The notes beneath the pieces were generated by a model, which worked only from the letters and a program-made list of their open reading frames with translations, ran no database searches and had not been told where the DNA came from. A program made the position numbers and the translations under genes. Below, in pieces: positions 16,841 to 24,973 of a stretch of 64,000 nt of DNA. The stretch comes from Novosphingobium profundi (lineage in GTDB: Bacteria > Pseudomonadota > Alphaproteobacteria > Sphingomonadales > Sphingomonadaceae), in assembly GCF_018491765.1 (NCBI RefSeq), contig NZ_JABWCU010000015.1, positions 62,001 to 126,000 of the forward strand. Reading direction: 5' to 3'. Each line of letters starts with the position of its first letter. Within the stretch, counting starts at the first letter, position 1.

Positions 16841-18214
16841 TCAAGTCTCGGCCGCCTCGCGCAGCTTGCGGTAGGGCTTGAAGGCTGCGAGCAGAAGAAC
16901 CCACATCAGCGGGCTGGCAATGCCCACCACGATCGCCATCGAGTAACGGATGTCGGTCGGCGCGGTGAAGACATGGTCGTTCATGAAGCCGATGATCATC
17001 GGCCCGATGCCGATGCCGACCAGCGAGATGACCATGATGTAGAACGCCGTCACTTGCGCCCGTGCGCGGTTGGGCACGATCAGCTGCAGCGCGGTTCCCG
17101 CGCAAGGGACCGGCATGCACGAGAGGAACATGGCCGGCGCGATCAGCGCAAGCGATGCCCAGGCATTGGGCATGAGCGGGGCTAGGCACCCGAACACCCC
17201 GCACAAGAGGAAGCTCCAGGCCGCCACGCGCAACGGTGCATCGACCTTGCCGCTCGCCGCCACCCGGTCGGCAAGGACGCCCGCGAAGAAGGTGCCCGAT
17301 GTGCCGCACACGATCATGACCAGCCCGAAGCCAAGCCCCACTTCGGCCGGATCCCAACCGTAGACGCGCCCGAACAGCGCGGGCATCCACACGTTGTAGG
17401 CGAAGTTGACCACCGTCACCATCGAGAAGCCGGCGAACATCAGCGTGAGCGCGAGGCGGCGCTCCTTGACGATCGCGACGACCTCGCCGACCGACATCGC
17501 ACGATCATGGCCGCCGCCCCGGCGCAGCGGCTCGCGCAGCAACCAGAACACCGGCGCGAGAATGAGGCCCGGAAGGCTCACCAACAGAAAGCAGGCCTGC
17601 CAGGGCAACAGCCCGAGTGGCAGCCCCTCGCCCGCCAGGTGAAGGGCGGAGAGCCCGTCGAGCAACTGCCCGCCGACCAGATAGGCGAGCCCGATGCCGA
17701 ACGGCGCGCTGAGGAAGAACACGCCCACCGCACGGCCCAGGCGCTGGGGCGGGAACAGGTCGGCGAGCAGCGAGAGCCCGGTCGGGGTCACACTCGCCTC
17801 GCCCACCGCCACGCCCACGCGCGAGGCGAAGAGCTGGCCGAAATTGCGCGCCAGCCCCGAAAACATCGAGAAGCCCGAGAACAAGAGTAGCGAAATGCCC
17901 AGCAGGCCGGTGCGGCGGTGCTTGTCCGCGAGGCGCCCGATCGGCACGCTGCACAAGGTGTAGAAGATGCCGAACGCGACACCCTGCAGCATCGCGAACT
18001 GGGTGTCGTCCATGCCGAAATGCGACTTGACCGGCTCGACCGTGAGATTGAGCACGACCCGGTCGAACTGCGAGGCGATCGAGGCAAGCGCGAGAAGCGC
18101 GGCGATCATCCAGCCCCGGCGGGCCTCGGGCCAGGGGACGGCGCGCCCTCCCGCGGCGGACCTTGCGTCTTCATCGGATGCGGCGGCGTGCACGATGGGC
18201 ACCGGACTGGCCAT
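16841..18214 (-). CDS. MFS transporter (spinster-like), likely sugar-acid importer
   Basis: A 457-residue MFS protein with twelve predicted membrane helices. It has the first-helix motif SQFDRVVLNLTVEP, a GRLADKHRR loop between helices 2 and 3 (the family signature), and VGEASVTPTG in helix 4. This group (spinster-like) is common in sphingomonads beside catabolic genes. ATG 18212-18214 has AAGAGGA upstream. It is the last gene of the leftward run idnD, Dabb, lacI, dehydrogenase, gntK, MFS, with a 96-base gap after gntK. It probably carries idonate or gluconate across the inner membrane, in place of the GntP-type permease used in E. coli. The substrate is inferred. Confidence 0.85.
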   Translation of the reverse strand: MASPVPIVHAAASDEDARSAAGGRAVPWPEARRGWMIAALLALASIASQFDRVVLNLTVEPVKSHFGMDDTQFAMLQGVAFGIFYTLCSVPIGRLADKHRRTGLLGISLLLFSGFSMFSGLARNFGQLFASRVGVAVGEASVTPTGLSLLADLFPPQRLGRAVGVFFLSAPFGIGLAYLVGGQLLDGLSALHLAGEGLPLGLLPWQACFLLVSLPGLILAPVFWLLREPLRRGGGHDRAMSVGEVVAIVKERRLALTLMFAGFSMVTVVNFAYNVWMPALFGRVYGWDPAEVGLGFGLVMIVCGTSGTFFAGVLADRVAASGKVDAPLRVAAWSFLLCGVFGCLAPLMPNAWASLALIAPAMFLSCMPVPCAGTALQLIVPNRARAQVTAFYIMVISLVGIGIGPMIIGFMNDHVFTAPTDIRYSMAIVVGIASPLMWVLLLAAFKPYRKLREAAET

Positions 18215-18310
18215 TTCGATCCTCTTCCTCTTTTTCTTGGCGGGCCTGCCCTGGCGTCAGGTCCCGGGGTTGGTTCCAGCCGGCGCAAGGCCGGCCGGAC
18301 GGCGCGCGGA

Positions 18311-18832
18311 TCAAGGGCCGCGCACCTGCAATGCAGCAATGTGCCGGCGCACCTGTGCCACTTGCTCGTGGCACGCCAAGCTACCGGCGACCTCGCAAAG
18401 GTCCTCGTCATCGCCCGGTCGCTCGAGCGTCGCGAGCTGGCTGGCGAGCAGTGAGACCGGCATGAAGTGCCCGGGCCGGGCGGACATGCGCGCGGCAAGC
18501 TGATCTTGGCCAAGCACGGGCAGCACGAAAAGAACGCGGCCCGCGCTGGCGCGCAGCCGGTCGCGATAGCTGCGCTTGAGCGCGGAACACGAGGCCACCG
18601 CGCCCTCCCGATGCTGCGCCAGCGCCTGGCCTACCGCATCGAGGAACGGTTCGCGATCATGGTCGTCGAGCGCGATGCCCGCCGCCATCTTGGCGCGATT
18701 TGCCTCGGGATGACAGGTATCGCCCTCGACGAACTTCCAGCCCAGGCTCTCGGCCAGCGCGCTCGCCAGCGTCGTCTTGCCGCAGCCGCTGGGCCCCATG
18801 ACCACGATCGCGCGCCAGGCGCCTTCGCTCAT
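18311..18832 (-). CDS. gntK: Gluconokinase
   Basis: A 173-residue P-loop kinase that phosphorylates D-gluconate to 6-phosphogluconate with ATP, feeding the Entner-Doudoroff pathway. It has the Walker A motif GPSGCGKTT near residue 13, then the gluconokinase signature EGDTCHPEANRAKMAAGIAL (partly shown; the key residues are GD, HP, N and KM), LDDHDREPFL, and SALKRSYRDRLR. Length and motifs match E. coli GntK/IdnK. The start (18830-18832) overlaps the stop of the upstream dehydrogenase by ATGA. Its place beside idnD/idnO-like genes suggests it acts as the kinase of an idonate pathway. Confidence 0.93.
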   Translation of the reverse strand: MSEGAWRAIVVMGPSGCGKTTLASALAESLGWKFVEGDTCHPEANRAKMAAGIALDDHDREPFLDAVGQALAQHREGAVASCSALKRSYRDRLRASAGRVLFVLPVLGQDQLAARMSARPGHFMPVSLLASQLATLERPGDDEDLCEVAGSLACHEQVAQVRRHIAALQVRGP

Positions 18833-19710
18833 GCGCCCGTGCCCCGGCCAAGATCGAACAGGCGCACGTATTCGGCGCTGTCCGCCGGGCCGAGACCGCC
18901 AGCCACCAGCATGCGGTGGAGGTCGGCCGCAAGCGAGGTCAGCGGCAGGGCGAGGCGCGCCGACATGGCGGCCAACTGCGCCGTCTCGAGGTCCTTGAGC
19001 ATGTTGTCGATCCGCCCGGTCGGGGTGAAGTCGCGCCGGGCCATCTTGCCCATGAATTCCTGCAGAATGCGCGAATCCGCACGCCCGCCCGCCAGTGCCT
19101 CGGGAATACGGGCCGCATCGACCCCTTGCGCCTCGGCGAAACGCACCGCCTCGGCAACCGCCAGAAAGGTGTTGGCGCAAAGCATCTGGTTGACAAGCTT
19201 GACCGTCTGCCCGGCACCGGGACCACCCAGATGCGTCGCGTTGCGGGCAAGCACCTCGATCAGCGGCCGCGCCCGGGCGACCGCCGCGTCGTGCCCGCCG
19301 ATCATCAGCGTGAGCGTGCCCTCGCACGCGGCGGGTGCCCCGCCCGAAAGCGGCGCATCGACCCATTCCATGCCGGTCTCGTCAAGCAGGCGCGCGGCCA
19401 TCCTGGCGGAAAGACCTGCATCGATGCTCGACATGTCGAACAGCAGCTTGTCCGCACCGGCCGCCTCGGCGACGCCCCCGGGGCCGAACACGGCGGCCTC
19501 GACGATGGCGGCGGAATTGAGGCTGGTGACGACGAACGCCGCCTCGGCGCTCGCCGCGCGCGCGCTGGCAGCGAGCTTTGCGCCCTGCCCGACGAGCTCG
19601 GCGCACTTGGCCGCATCGCGGTCGTAGAGCGTGACCTCGGCCCCGCTCGCCAGAAGGCGCCCGGCGATCGCCGAACCCATGACCCCGACCCCGATGACGG
19701 CTGCTTTCAT
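18829..19710 (-). CDS. Beta-hydroxyacid dehydrogenase (HIBADH / GarR / LtnD type)
   Basis: A 293-residue NAD(P)-dependent dehydrogenase. It has the N-terminal GVGVMGSAIA dinucleotide motif, the substrate-binding DAPLSGG near residue 120, and the catalytic lysine in GPGAGQTVKLVNQM near 170. The family oxidises 3-hydroxyisobutyrate, tartronate semialdehyde, threonate or related hydroxyacids. In this operon a sugar-acid derivative is most likely. It overlaps both gntK and lacI by four bases, so all three are tightly coupled in translation. Which hydroxyacid it uses cannot be read from the sequence. Confidence 0.88.
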   Translation of the reverse strand: MKAAVIGVGVMGSAIAGRLLASGAEVTLYDRDAAKCAELVGQGAKLAASARAASAEAAFVVTSLNSAAIVEAAVFGPGGVAEAAGADKLLFDMSSIDAGLSARMAARLLDETGMEWVDAPLSGGAPAACEGTLTLMIGGHDAAVARARPLIEVLARNATHLGGPGAGQTVKLVNQMLCANTFLAVAEAVRFAEAQGVDAARIPEALAGGRADSRILQEFMGKMARRDFTPTGRIDNMLKDLETAQLAAMSARLALPLTSLAADLHRMLVAGGLGPADSAEYVRLFDLGRGTGA

Positions 19711-20813
19711 GATGACTTCGTTCCCTTTACCGAGGCGCGCTCGACGAGGCTGAGCCCGACGTCGATGCGCTGCGGCGCGCGCTCCTGTGCACCGGTCGCC
19801 AGGATATCGAGCAGGAGATGCCCGGTGCGCTGGCCGAGCGCGCGAAAATCGACGTGGATGGTGGTGAGCGGCGGGTTGATCTCGCGACCGATCTCGAAGT
19901 CGCCGAAACCCATGATCGAGACCTGTTCGGGCACCGCGACGCCGCGCCGCTGGCATTCCATGACCGCGCCGACGGCCGACATGTCCGAGACCGCGAAGAC
20001 CGCCTCGACGTCGCCGTGCGCCGCGAGCAAGGCGGCCATCGCGTCCGAACCGTGCGAGAAGCTGACCGGGGCCTGCCCGTGGCGCAGCACGTAGTCCTTC
20101 GATAGCCCCGAGGCGGCCAGCTCCTCCTCGAAACCGCGCACGCGTTCCTCGCCGCGATGGTCGGTGACGGTCTCGCCCGGTGTCGCAGCGAGCGCGCCGA
20201 TGCGGGTAAAGCCCTTGGCGATCAGGTAGCGCGCGGCGGTGCGCCCCACCTCGTAGTTCGAGAAGCCGATGGCGTGCTCGATCGGCTGGCTCGGCAGGTT
20301 GGCCACCTCGATCACCGGGATGTCGGCGGCCAGCAACATGCGGTTGGCGCTGCGCCGGTGGAGTGCGCCGGTAATCACGATGGCCTCGGGCCGCCGCGCC
20401 AGAAGCGCGCGCATCTGGCGCTCCTCCTCGGCGGTGTCGTAATCGGTATAGGCCACCAGCAGGTGGTAGTCGCGCTCGCGCAGCACTTCGGTGATGCCGT
20501 GCGCGACCGCGGCGAAGTTGGCGTTGGTGAGCGTGGGCAGCATGAGCGCGATGAAGCCGGTCTTGCGGCTGGAAAGGCTGCCCGCCGCGCGGTCGGGCAC
20601 GTAGCCCAGGCTGTCAATCGCGCGCTGCACCTTCTCGCGCGTGGCGGGCAGCACCAGATCGGGGGTGCTGATCACGCGCGAGACGGTCATGCGCGAAACC
20701 CCGGCAAGGCGCGAGACATCGCGGATCGTCGGGCGACCCGTCGCGGACGAGGCCTTCGCATCCGTACCGGCGCCGTCGCGCGATCGGGAGGAAGAGGAGG
20801 GCGAGCTGGACAT
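19707..20813 (-). CDS. LacI-family regulator (GntR subgroup)
   Basis: A 368-residue repressor. A Ser-rich leader precedes the helix-turn-helix (RPTIRDVSRLAGVSRMTVSRVI) and the hinge helix, then a periplasmic-binding-like effector domain (FIALMLPTLTNANFAAVAHG; IMGFGDFEIGREINPPLTTI, both typical of gluconate-operon GntR proteins). ATG 20811-20813 is used; an ATG 39 bases earlier is possible. The gene is inside the operon it probably controls. Four palindromes with a central CG, in front of the second TonB receptor and between idnD and idnO, are its likely targets, giving autoregulation. Gluconate, idonate or a ketogluconate is the expected inducer. Confidence 0.9.
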   Translation of the reverse strand: MSSSPSSSSRSRDGAGTDAKASSATGRPTIRDVSRLAGVSRMTVSRVISTPDLVLPATREKVQRAIDSLGYVPDRAAGSLSSRKTGFIALMLPTLTNANFAAVAHGITEVLRERDYHLLVAYTDYDTAEEERQMRALLARRPEAIVITGALHRRSANRMLLAADIPVIEVANLPSQPIEHAIGFSNYEVGRTAARYLIAKGFTRIGALAATPGETVTDHRGEERVRGFEEELAASGLSKDYVLRHGQAPVSFSHGSDAMAALLAAHGDVEAVFAVSDMSAVGAVMECQRRGVAVPEQVSIMGFGDFEIGREINPPLTTIHVDFRALGQRTGHLLLDILATGAQERAPQRIDVGLSLVERASVKGTKSS

Positions 20814-20853
20814 GGGTGTGGCTGGATCCTTGAGGGAACAAAGCCCCGGCATA

Positions 20854-21228
20854 TCACCGGGTCCCGGAGGTCTCCACCGCCGTATCCACGCCCGCGGTCT
20901 GCGATGCGATCGGATTGCCCTCGCTGACGTAGTGGTAGAAGCGCCCCTCGAACATCTCGAGCACCTCGAGCGTTGCCGCACGCGCCGCATCGCGCGCCGG
21001 AGAAGCCAGCGCCTCGGCCAGCTCGGCGTGACCGGGGTAGTCGATCTGCTGCATCATGACCACCGACGGAGCACCCGCGTCGGCCTCGTCCATGTAGAAC
21101 AGTCGCACGTCGAGCGCGTGGGGAAAAGCCTTCCAGGCCGGGCCCAGGCGCGTGACGACGGCCTCCTTGAAGGCCGCCTCGCAGCCCGGCTTGACGGTGC
21201 CTTCGAAGACGGCGGTGCGAGTGATCAT
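20854..21228 (-). CDS. Small dimeric alpha/beta-barrel (Dabb/EthD-like) protein
   Basis: A 124-residue protein starting ITRTAVFEGTVKPGCEAAF, with the ferredoxin-like alpha/beta pattern of Dabb-domain or EthD-type proteins (strand with VRLFYMDE, helix HAELAEALASPARDAA, closing strand near FEGRFYHYV). Such proteins include mutarotase-like and monooxygenase-like small enzymes, and many have unknown roles. The start (21226-21228) overlaps the idnD stop. In this operon it could be a sugar-acid mutarotase or lactone-handling accessory protein, but nothing in the sequence proves that. Confidence 0.65.
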   Translation of the reverse strand: MITRTAVFEGTVKPGCEAAFKEAVVTRLGPAWKAFPHALDVRLFYMDEADAGAPSVVMMQQIDYPGHAELAEALASPARDAARAATLEVLEMFEGRFYHYVSEGNPIASQTAGVDTAVETSGTR

Positions 21229-22271
21229 GCGAAGTGCTCCGGGTTCATGGCGATGTGCAGCTTGACGACCTTGGAACGGTCGCCGGCGCGCTCGAATGCG
21301 GTCACGCTCTCGGCCAGCGGGTAAGTGCCCGAGAGAATCGGGCCGACGTCGATCGCGCCCGAGACGATGAGATCGACGGCCAGGCGGAACTCCCCGTTGG
21401 CGCGAAAGGCGCCCAGGAACTCGATCTCGCGCGCCTGCAGTTTGTTGACCGCGACCGGAGCATCGCCGGGCGGCAGCATGCCGACCTGCACGATCCGCCC
21501 GCCGCGCCGCACGACGTCGAACAGCGAACCGAGCGCGGCGGCCGTTCCCGAAGCCTCGAAGGCGACGTCGAAATGGTCCTTGAGCGCGGCAAGATCGGCC
21601 CCGTTCGTGGCGACGTTGATGGTGCGATCGGCCCCCATCGTGCGCGCGACGCCGAGCGCGGCGTCCTCGATGTCGGTCGAGACGACCTCGAGTGCCCCCG
21701 CCCACTTGGCGCAGCGCGCGGTCAGAAGGCCGATCGGCCCCGAGCCGGTGACGAGCACCCGCTTGCCCATCAGCGCGCCCGCGCGCGCCACCGCATGGAG
21801 GCCGACCGACAAGGGCTCGGCCACCGAAAGACGCAAGAGATCGGCATCGTCGGGCACCGGGATGATCTGATCGGCGCGCAGCACGAGGTGCTGGGCAAAG
21901 CCGCCCTGCACGTGCGGGAAGCGGCCCGCGCTGCCGAGGAAGAACATGTCCTCGCACAAGTTCATCCGGCCCGCGCGACACTGCGCGCAGATCAGGCACG
22001 GCCGGCTGGGGTCGAGCGCGGCGCGCATGCCCGCCTTCAGCCCGGCCACCTTCGCGCCCCATTCGAGCACCACGCCCGAAATCTCGTGGCCCAGCGCCAT
22101 CGGTTCGCGCACGACGTTGTCCCCCACCGAACCGCGATGGAAGTAGTGCATGTCCGAACCGCAGATGCCGCCATAGGCAACCGCTACGCGCACCTCGTCG
22201 GGCGCGAGTACGCGGTCCTCGCGCTCCTCGACGCGCAAATCCTTCTTCCCGTGGCAGATCGCAGCAAGCAT
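21225..22271 (-). CDS. idnD: L-idonate 5-dehydrogenase-like zinc dehydrogenase
   Basis: A 348-residue zinc-dependent medium-chain dehydrogenase. Catalytic-zinc residues are in GGICGSDMHYFHRGSVGD and MALGHEISG; the four structural-zinc cysteines are in CLICAQCRAGRMNLC. The HYFHRGSVGDNVVREP stretch matches E. coli IdnD (HYYQEGKVGNFMIKAP), which oxidises L-idonate to 5-ketogluconate. Sorbitol and xylitol dehydrogenases share the fold. The company of idnO- and gntK-like genes favours IdnD. ATG 22269-22271 follows AGAGAGGA. A LacI-type operator lies 21 bases before the start, so the repressor probably blocks the promoter. It is the first gene of the leftward operon. Confidence 0.85.
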   Translation of the reverse strand: MLAAICHGKKDLRVEEREDRVLAPDEVRVAVAYGGICGSDMHYFHRGSVGDNVVREPMALGHEISGVVLEWGAKVAGLKAGMRAALDPSRPCLICAQCRAGRMNLCEDMFFLGSAGRFPHVQGGFAQHLVLRADQIIPVPDDADLLRLSVAEPLSVGLHAVARAGALMGKRVLVTGSGPIGLLTARCAKWAGALEVVSTDIEDAALGVARTMGADRTINVATNGADLAALKDHFDVAFEASGTAAALGSLFDVVRRGGRIVQVGMLPPGDAPVAVNKLQAREIEFLGAFRANGEFRLAVDLIVSGAIDVGPILSGTYPLAESVTAFERAGDRSKVVKLHIAMNPEHFA

Positions 22272-22291
22272 GGCATCCTCTCTCTTTTCGA

Positions 22292-22305
22292 TGGGACCGA
22301 TACCA
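22292..22305. promoter_or_regulatory. Candidate LacI-family operator 3 (TGGGACCGATACCA)
   Basis: It lies between the divergent idnD and idnO genes, close to the idnD start. It shares TGGGACCGAT exactly with operators 1 and 2 upstream of the TonB receptor. Confidence 0.65.
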
Positions 22306-22416
22306 TATGATGCACCAAGCGGCAATACGGGCAATGCAAAATCGGTCAATTTGATTTGAAGTCCGGATATATGGGCCATTCTAGGGCACCGCAACACGAA
22401 CCGCAGACACTTGCAA

Positions 22417-22430
22417 TGTGACCGATCCCA
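22417..22430. promoter_or_regulatory. Candidate LacI-family operator 4 (TGTGACCGATCCCA)
   Basis: It lies 33 bases upstream of the idnO start. Its reverse complement, TGGGATCGGTCACA, matches operator 1 at 12 of 14 positions. Its centre is 125 bases from that of operator 3. Confidence 0.6.
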
Positions 22431-22462
22431 GAATATGGAAGCGGCATAAAGGAGAGCATGCC

Positions 22463-23224
22463 GTGAACTTGTTCAGTCTTGCAGGGCGCCGCGCCCTCGT
22501 CACCGGTTCCTCGCGCGGAATCGGCTTCTCGATAGCCCAGGCGCTCGGCCGGGCCGGGGCCTCGCTGGTGCTCAACGCCCGCGCGCCCGACGCGCTCGAA
22601 GAGGCCGCACAACGCCTGCGCGCAGAAGGCTTCGACGTCGCGACCCGCACCTTCGACGTCACCGATCCCGCTGAGGTGAACGCTGCGGTCGCGGCCATCG
22701 AGACCGAAGTCGGGGCCATCGACATCCTCGTCAACAACGCGGGCATCCAGCGCCGCGCGCCGCTCGACCAGTTCGACGATGGGGACTGGCGCGAACTGAT
22801 GGCGACCAACCTCGACAGCGTCTATTTCGTCTCGAAAGCCGTGGCGCAGGCGATGATCGCGCGCGGCGCGGGCAAGATCATCAACATCGGCTCGGTCCAG
22901 TGCGAACTCGCGCGCCCGGGCATCGCCCCCTACACCGCCAGCAAGGGCGCGGTGAAGAACCTGACGCGCGGCATGTGCGCCGACTGGGCGCGCCATGGGC
23001 TGCAGGTCAACGCGATCGGGCCGGGCTATTTCGCGACCCCGCTCAACCAAGCGCTGGTCGAGGATCCCGAGTTCGACGCCTGGCTGCGCAAGCGCACGCC
23101 CGCCGGCCGCTGGGGCAACCTCGAAGATCTGCACGGCGCCGCCGTGTTCCTCTCCTCGCGCGCATCCGACTTCGTCAACGGCCAGACACTCTACGTGGAT
23201 GGCGGCATTCTTTCGGTCATCTGA
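22463..23224 (+). CDS. idnO: Gluconate 5-dehydrogenase-like SDR
   Basis: A 253-residue classical SDR: TGSSRGIG cofactor motif, LVNNAGIQRRAPL, catalytic Ser in NIGSVQ and Tyr-Lys in YTASK, and C-terminal NGQTLYVDGGILSVI. The NNAGIQRR and NIGSVQ features are typical of IdnO/Gno enzymes, which interconvert 5-ketogluconate and D-gluconate. GTG 22463 is preferred because AAGGAG is well placed upstream and it begins just before the first beta strand. It heads a rightward operon divergent from idnD, followed by a hydroxyacid dehydrogenase, another SDR and a zinc alcohol dehydrogenase. Control by the LacI regulator through operator 4 is inferred. Confidence 0.88.
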   Translation: MNLFSLAGRRALVTGSSRGIGFSIAQALGRAGASLVLNARAPDALEEAAQRLRAEGFDVATRTFDVTDPAEVNAAVAAIETEVGAIDILVNNAGIQRRAPLDQFDDGDWRELMATNLDSVYFVSKAVAQAMIARGAGKIINIGSVQCELARPGIAPYTASKGAVKNLTRGMCADWARHGLQVNAIGPGYFATPLNQALVEDPEFDAWLRKRTPAGRWGNLEDLHGAAVFLSSRASDFVNGQTLYVDGGILSVI

Positions 23225-23236
23225 GGAGCCCGGACC

Positions 23237-24190
23237 ATGGGGGAAACTTCCGCACCCGTCGCGCTGCAACTGTGCCCGTTCTCGCCCGCCCTGGAAGCCG
23301 CGCTTGCCGCGCGCTTCACGCTTGAGCGCTGGTTCGAGCGTGCCGAGGCCGACAAGGCATCCTGGCTCGCCGAACATGCCCGGGACGTGCGCGCCGTCGC
23401 CACCGGGGGGCACATCGGCTGCCCTTCCGCGCTGATGGAAGCGCTGCCCGCGCTCGGCATCATCGCGATCAACGGGGTCGGCTTCGACAAGGTCGACGTG
23501 CCCCTCGCCTCGGCGCGCGGCGTTGCGGTCACCACCACCCCGGGGGTGCTGACCGAGGATGTCGCGGACCTCGGCGTCGGGCTCGTCATCGCGCTGCTGC
23601 GCGGGCTTGCCCCGGCGGACAGCTTCGTGCGCGCCGGGCGCTGGCTCGGGGGCGACCTGCCGCTGGCGCGCAAGGTCAGCGGACGGCGCTTCGGCATCCT
23701 CGGCCTGGGCCAGATCGGCCACGCGGTCGCCCGCCGGCTCGAGCCCTTCGGACCGATCCTCTATTGCGATGCCGCCCCCAAGCCGGTCGACTACACCTTC
23801 TGCGCGAACGCCGAAGACCTTGCCGCCGCCTGCGACGTGCTGGTGGTCGCCTGCGCGGCAACGCCCCAGACGCAGGGCCTGGTGGGGGACGCGGTGCTGC
23901 GCGCGCTGGGCGCCGAGGGCTACCTCGTCAACATCTCGCGCGGCGCGGTGATCAACGAGCCGGCACTGGTTCACGCGGTCGAACAGGGCACGATCGCCGG
24001 GGCCGCGCTCGACGTCTTCGCCGCCGAACCACAAGTGCCCGGCGAACTGATCGCGAGCGCGCGCACGTTGCTCACGCCGCACATCGCCAGCGCCACCGTC
24101 GAGACGCGCCAGGCCATGGCCGACACGGTCATCGCCAATCTCGACGACTTCCTCGCCGGTCGCCGGCCCCGTTCGGCGCTGCCGGCATGA
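23237..24190 (+). CDS. D-2-hydroxyacid dehydrogenase (ketogluconate/hydroxypyruvate reductase type)
   Basis: A 317-residue enzyme. It has the NAD(P) motif GILGLGQIGHAVA near residue 155, the catalytic Arg in NISRGAVINE, Glu in DVFAAEP and His in LTPHIASAT, with the usual two-domain layout. Among D-2-hydroxyacid dehydrogenases, those next to gluconate genes reduce 2-ketogluconate or hydroxypyruvate (GhrB-like), and that role fits here. The start is 12 bases after the idnO stop, and the end overlaps the next SDR by ATGA. The position suggests a side entry for 2-keto sugar acids into gluconate. Family assignment is firm; substrate is inferred. Confidence 0.88.
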   Translation: MGETSAPVALQLCPFSPALEAALAARFTLERWFERAEADKASWLAEHARDVRAVATGGHIGCPSALMEALPALGIIAINGVGFDKVDVPLASARGVAVTTTPGVLTEDVADLGVGLVIALLRGLAPADSFVRAGRWLGGDLPLARKVSGRRFGILGLGQIGHAVARRLEPFGPILYCDAAPKPVDYTFCANAEDLAAACDVLVVACAATPQTQGLVGDAVLRALGAEGYLVNISRGAVINEPALVHAVEQGTIAGAALDVFAAEPQVPGELIASARTLLTPHIASATVETRQAMADTVIANLDDFLAGRRPRSALPA

Positions 24191-24930
24191 CGCGGCGCAC
24201 GGCGCTCATCACCGGGGCGGGCAGCGGCATCGGGCGCGCGGCGGCGCTGGCCCTCGCGCAAAAGGGCTATCGCCTCGTGCTGGCCGGGCGCCGCCGCGAG
24301 GCGCTCGAGGAAACCCGGGCCCTTCTGGCGGGCGAAGGTCATATCGTCCATCCCGCCGACGTCACCGATCCCGCCAGCGTCGAGGCCCTGTTCGCGCGCG
24401 CCGTGGACGGCCTCGGCCGGCTCGACCTGCTCTTCAACAACGCCGGGATAAGCCTGAGCGGCGCGATCGAGGACTATGCCCTTGCCGACTGGCAACGCAC
24501 CATCGACACCAATCTCACCGGCGCCTTCCTGTGCCTGCAGGCCGCGTTCCGGGTGATGAAGGCGCAAAGCCCCAGGGGTGGCCGCATCATCAACAACGGT
24601 TCGATCTCGGCCCACGCGCCGCGCCCGAACGCGATCGCCTATACCGCAAGCAAGCACGCGATCACCGGCCTCACCCGCGCCTGCGCGCTCGACGGCCGCG
24701 CGCACGACATCGCCTGCTGCCAGATCGACATCGGCAATGCGGCAAGCGACATGGGCTCGGCGATGGGCGCGGGCGTCCCCCAGGCCAATGGCGAGGTGCT
24801 CGCCGAACCGGTCATGGACGTCGCGCGGGTGGGCGAGGCCATCGCCTACATGGACAGCCTGCCGCTCGAGGCCAATGTCGCCTCGATGATGATCATGGCC
24901 ACCAAGATGCCCTTCGTGGGCCGGGGCTGA
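24187..24930 (+). CDS. Short-chain dehydrogenase/reductase
   Basis: A 247-residue classical SDR with TGAGSGIG, LLFNNAGIS, Ser in NNGSISAH and Tyr-Lys in YTASKHA. The C-terminal part is MIMATKMPFVGRG rather than the common glycine-rich DGG ending; this is the NRAG-less form seen in SDRs that use polyols or alcohols. It overlaps the previous gene by four bases. It probably acts on another sugar acid or polyol entering the same pathway; no specific substrate can be named. Confidence 0.85.
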   Translation: MTRRTALITGAGSGIGRAAALALAQKGYRLVLAGRRREALEETRALLAGEGHIVHPADVTDPASVEALFARAVDGLGRLDLLFNNAGISLSGAIEDYALADWQRTIDTNLTGAFLCLQAAFRVMKAQSPRGGRIINNGSISAHAPRPNAIAYTASKHAITGLTRACALDGRAHDIACCQIDIGNAASDMGSAMGAGVPQANGEVLAEPVMDVARVGEAIAYMDSLPLEANVASMMIMATKMPFVGRG

Positions 24931-24973
24931 CCCCCCTGCCCGAACGACCCGACACGCACAGAGGAACCGACCC

